Below are positions 5,475 to 5,486 of a stretch of DNA of 5,486 nt, in pieces. The stretch lies in the NCBI GenBank assembly GCA_030740335.1, contig JASLXL010000091.1:1-5486 (forward strand), written 5' to 3'. This DNA is from SAR202 cluster bacterium (GTDB lineage: Bacteria; Chloroflexota; Dehalococcoidia; SAR202; CAJWER01). The number at the start of each line of letters is the position of its first letter. Position 1 is the stretch's first letter. Both the position numbers and the translations under genes were made by a program. The notes under the pieces were generated by a model that worked only from the letters and a program-made list of their open reading frames with translations, did not search any database and had not been told where the DNA came from.

Positions 5475-5486
5475 ACCATCCCGTCC

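Noticed and set aside
1..5486. A defence, toxin-antitoxin or other multi-gene accessory system
   Set aside because: None of the genes carries nuclease, toxin, antitoxin, transposase, recombinase or phage motifs; the set is housekeeping or metabolic, apart from the unexplained SDR pair.

Overview
The window looks like a piece of a moderately GC-rich bacterial chromosome. The gene content, an adjacent yggT/yggU pair, tandem short-chain dehydrogenases and a zinc-ribbon/GT-C membrane protein, together with hairpin-rich intergenic DNA, reminds me of uncultured Chloroflexota (Dehalococcoidia/SAR202-like). That placement is impression-level only: there is no rRNA or marker gene here to confirm it.

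Layout. At the left edge the last 28 codons of a YggT-family membrane protein run on the + strand. A 145-bp convergent spacer with two hairpins follows. Everything else is on the - strand and, in transcription order (right to left), reads: a hairpin-rich upstream region; a broken HAD-IB phosphatase gene; biotin-protein ligase birA; an intact short-chain dehydrogenase/reductase (SDR-A); a second SDR (SDR-B) that has lost its catalytic Tyr and Lys; a double-zinc-ribbon GT-C-type membrane protein starting at TTG; and yggU (DUF167) starting at GTG. The last three junctions are tight (42, 15 and 10 nt), so SDR-A, SDR-B, the membrane protein and yggU are probably one transcript. birA is separated from SDR-A by 162 nt.

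The most interesting point is the SDR pair. The two proteins align in the same register, but SDR-B carries Leu and Gln where SDR-A has the catalytic Tyr160 and Lys164. SDR-B also has a degraded cofactor motif, NNAR for NNAG, and no proline in the PG motif, yet its frame is fully open. It looks like a maintained pseudoenzyme encoded beside an active-looking paralogue, possibly a non-catalytic partner subunit. In contrast, the HAD gene at the right has a missense nucleophile, a stop, a frameshift and an apparently shortened motif IV, so it is a decaying pseudogene.

No tRNA, rRNA, CRISPR array, transposase or complete mobile element was seen, and no gene-free stretch exceeds 300 bases. I see no convincing new multi-gene defence or metabolic system here; the candidates for novelty are the SDR pseudoenzyme pair, the zinc-ribbon/GT-C fusion and the nested inverted repeat at the right edge.
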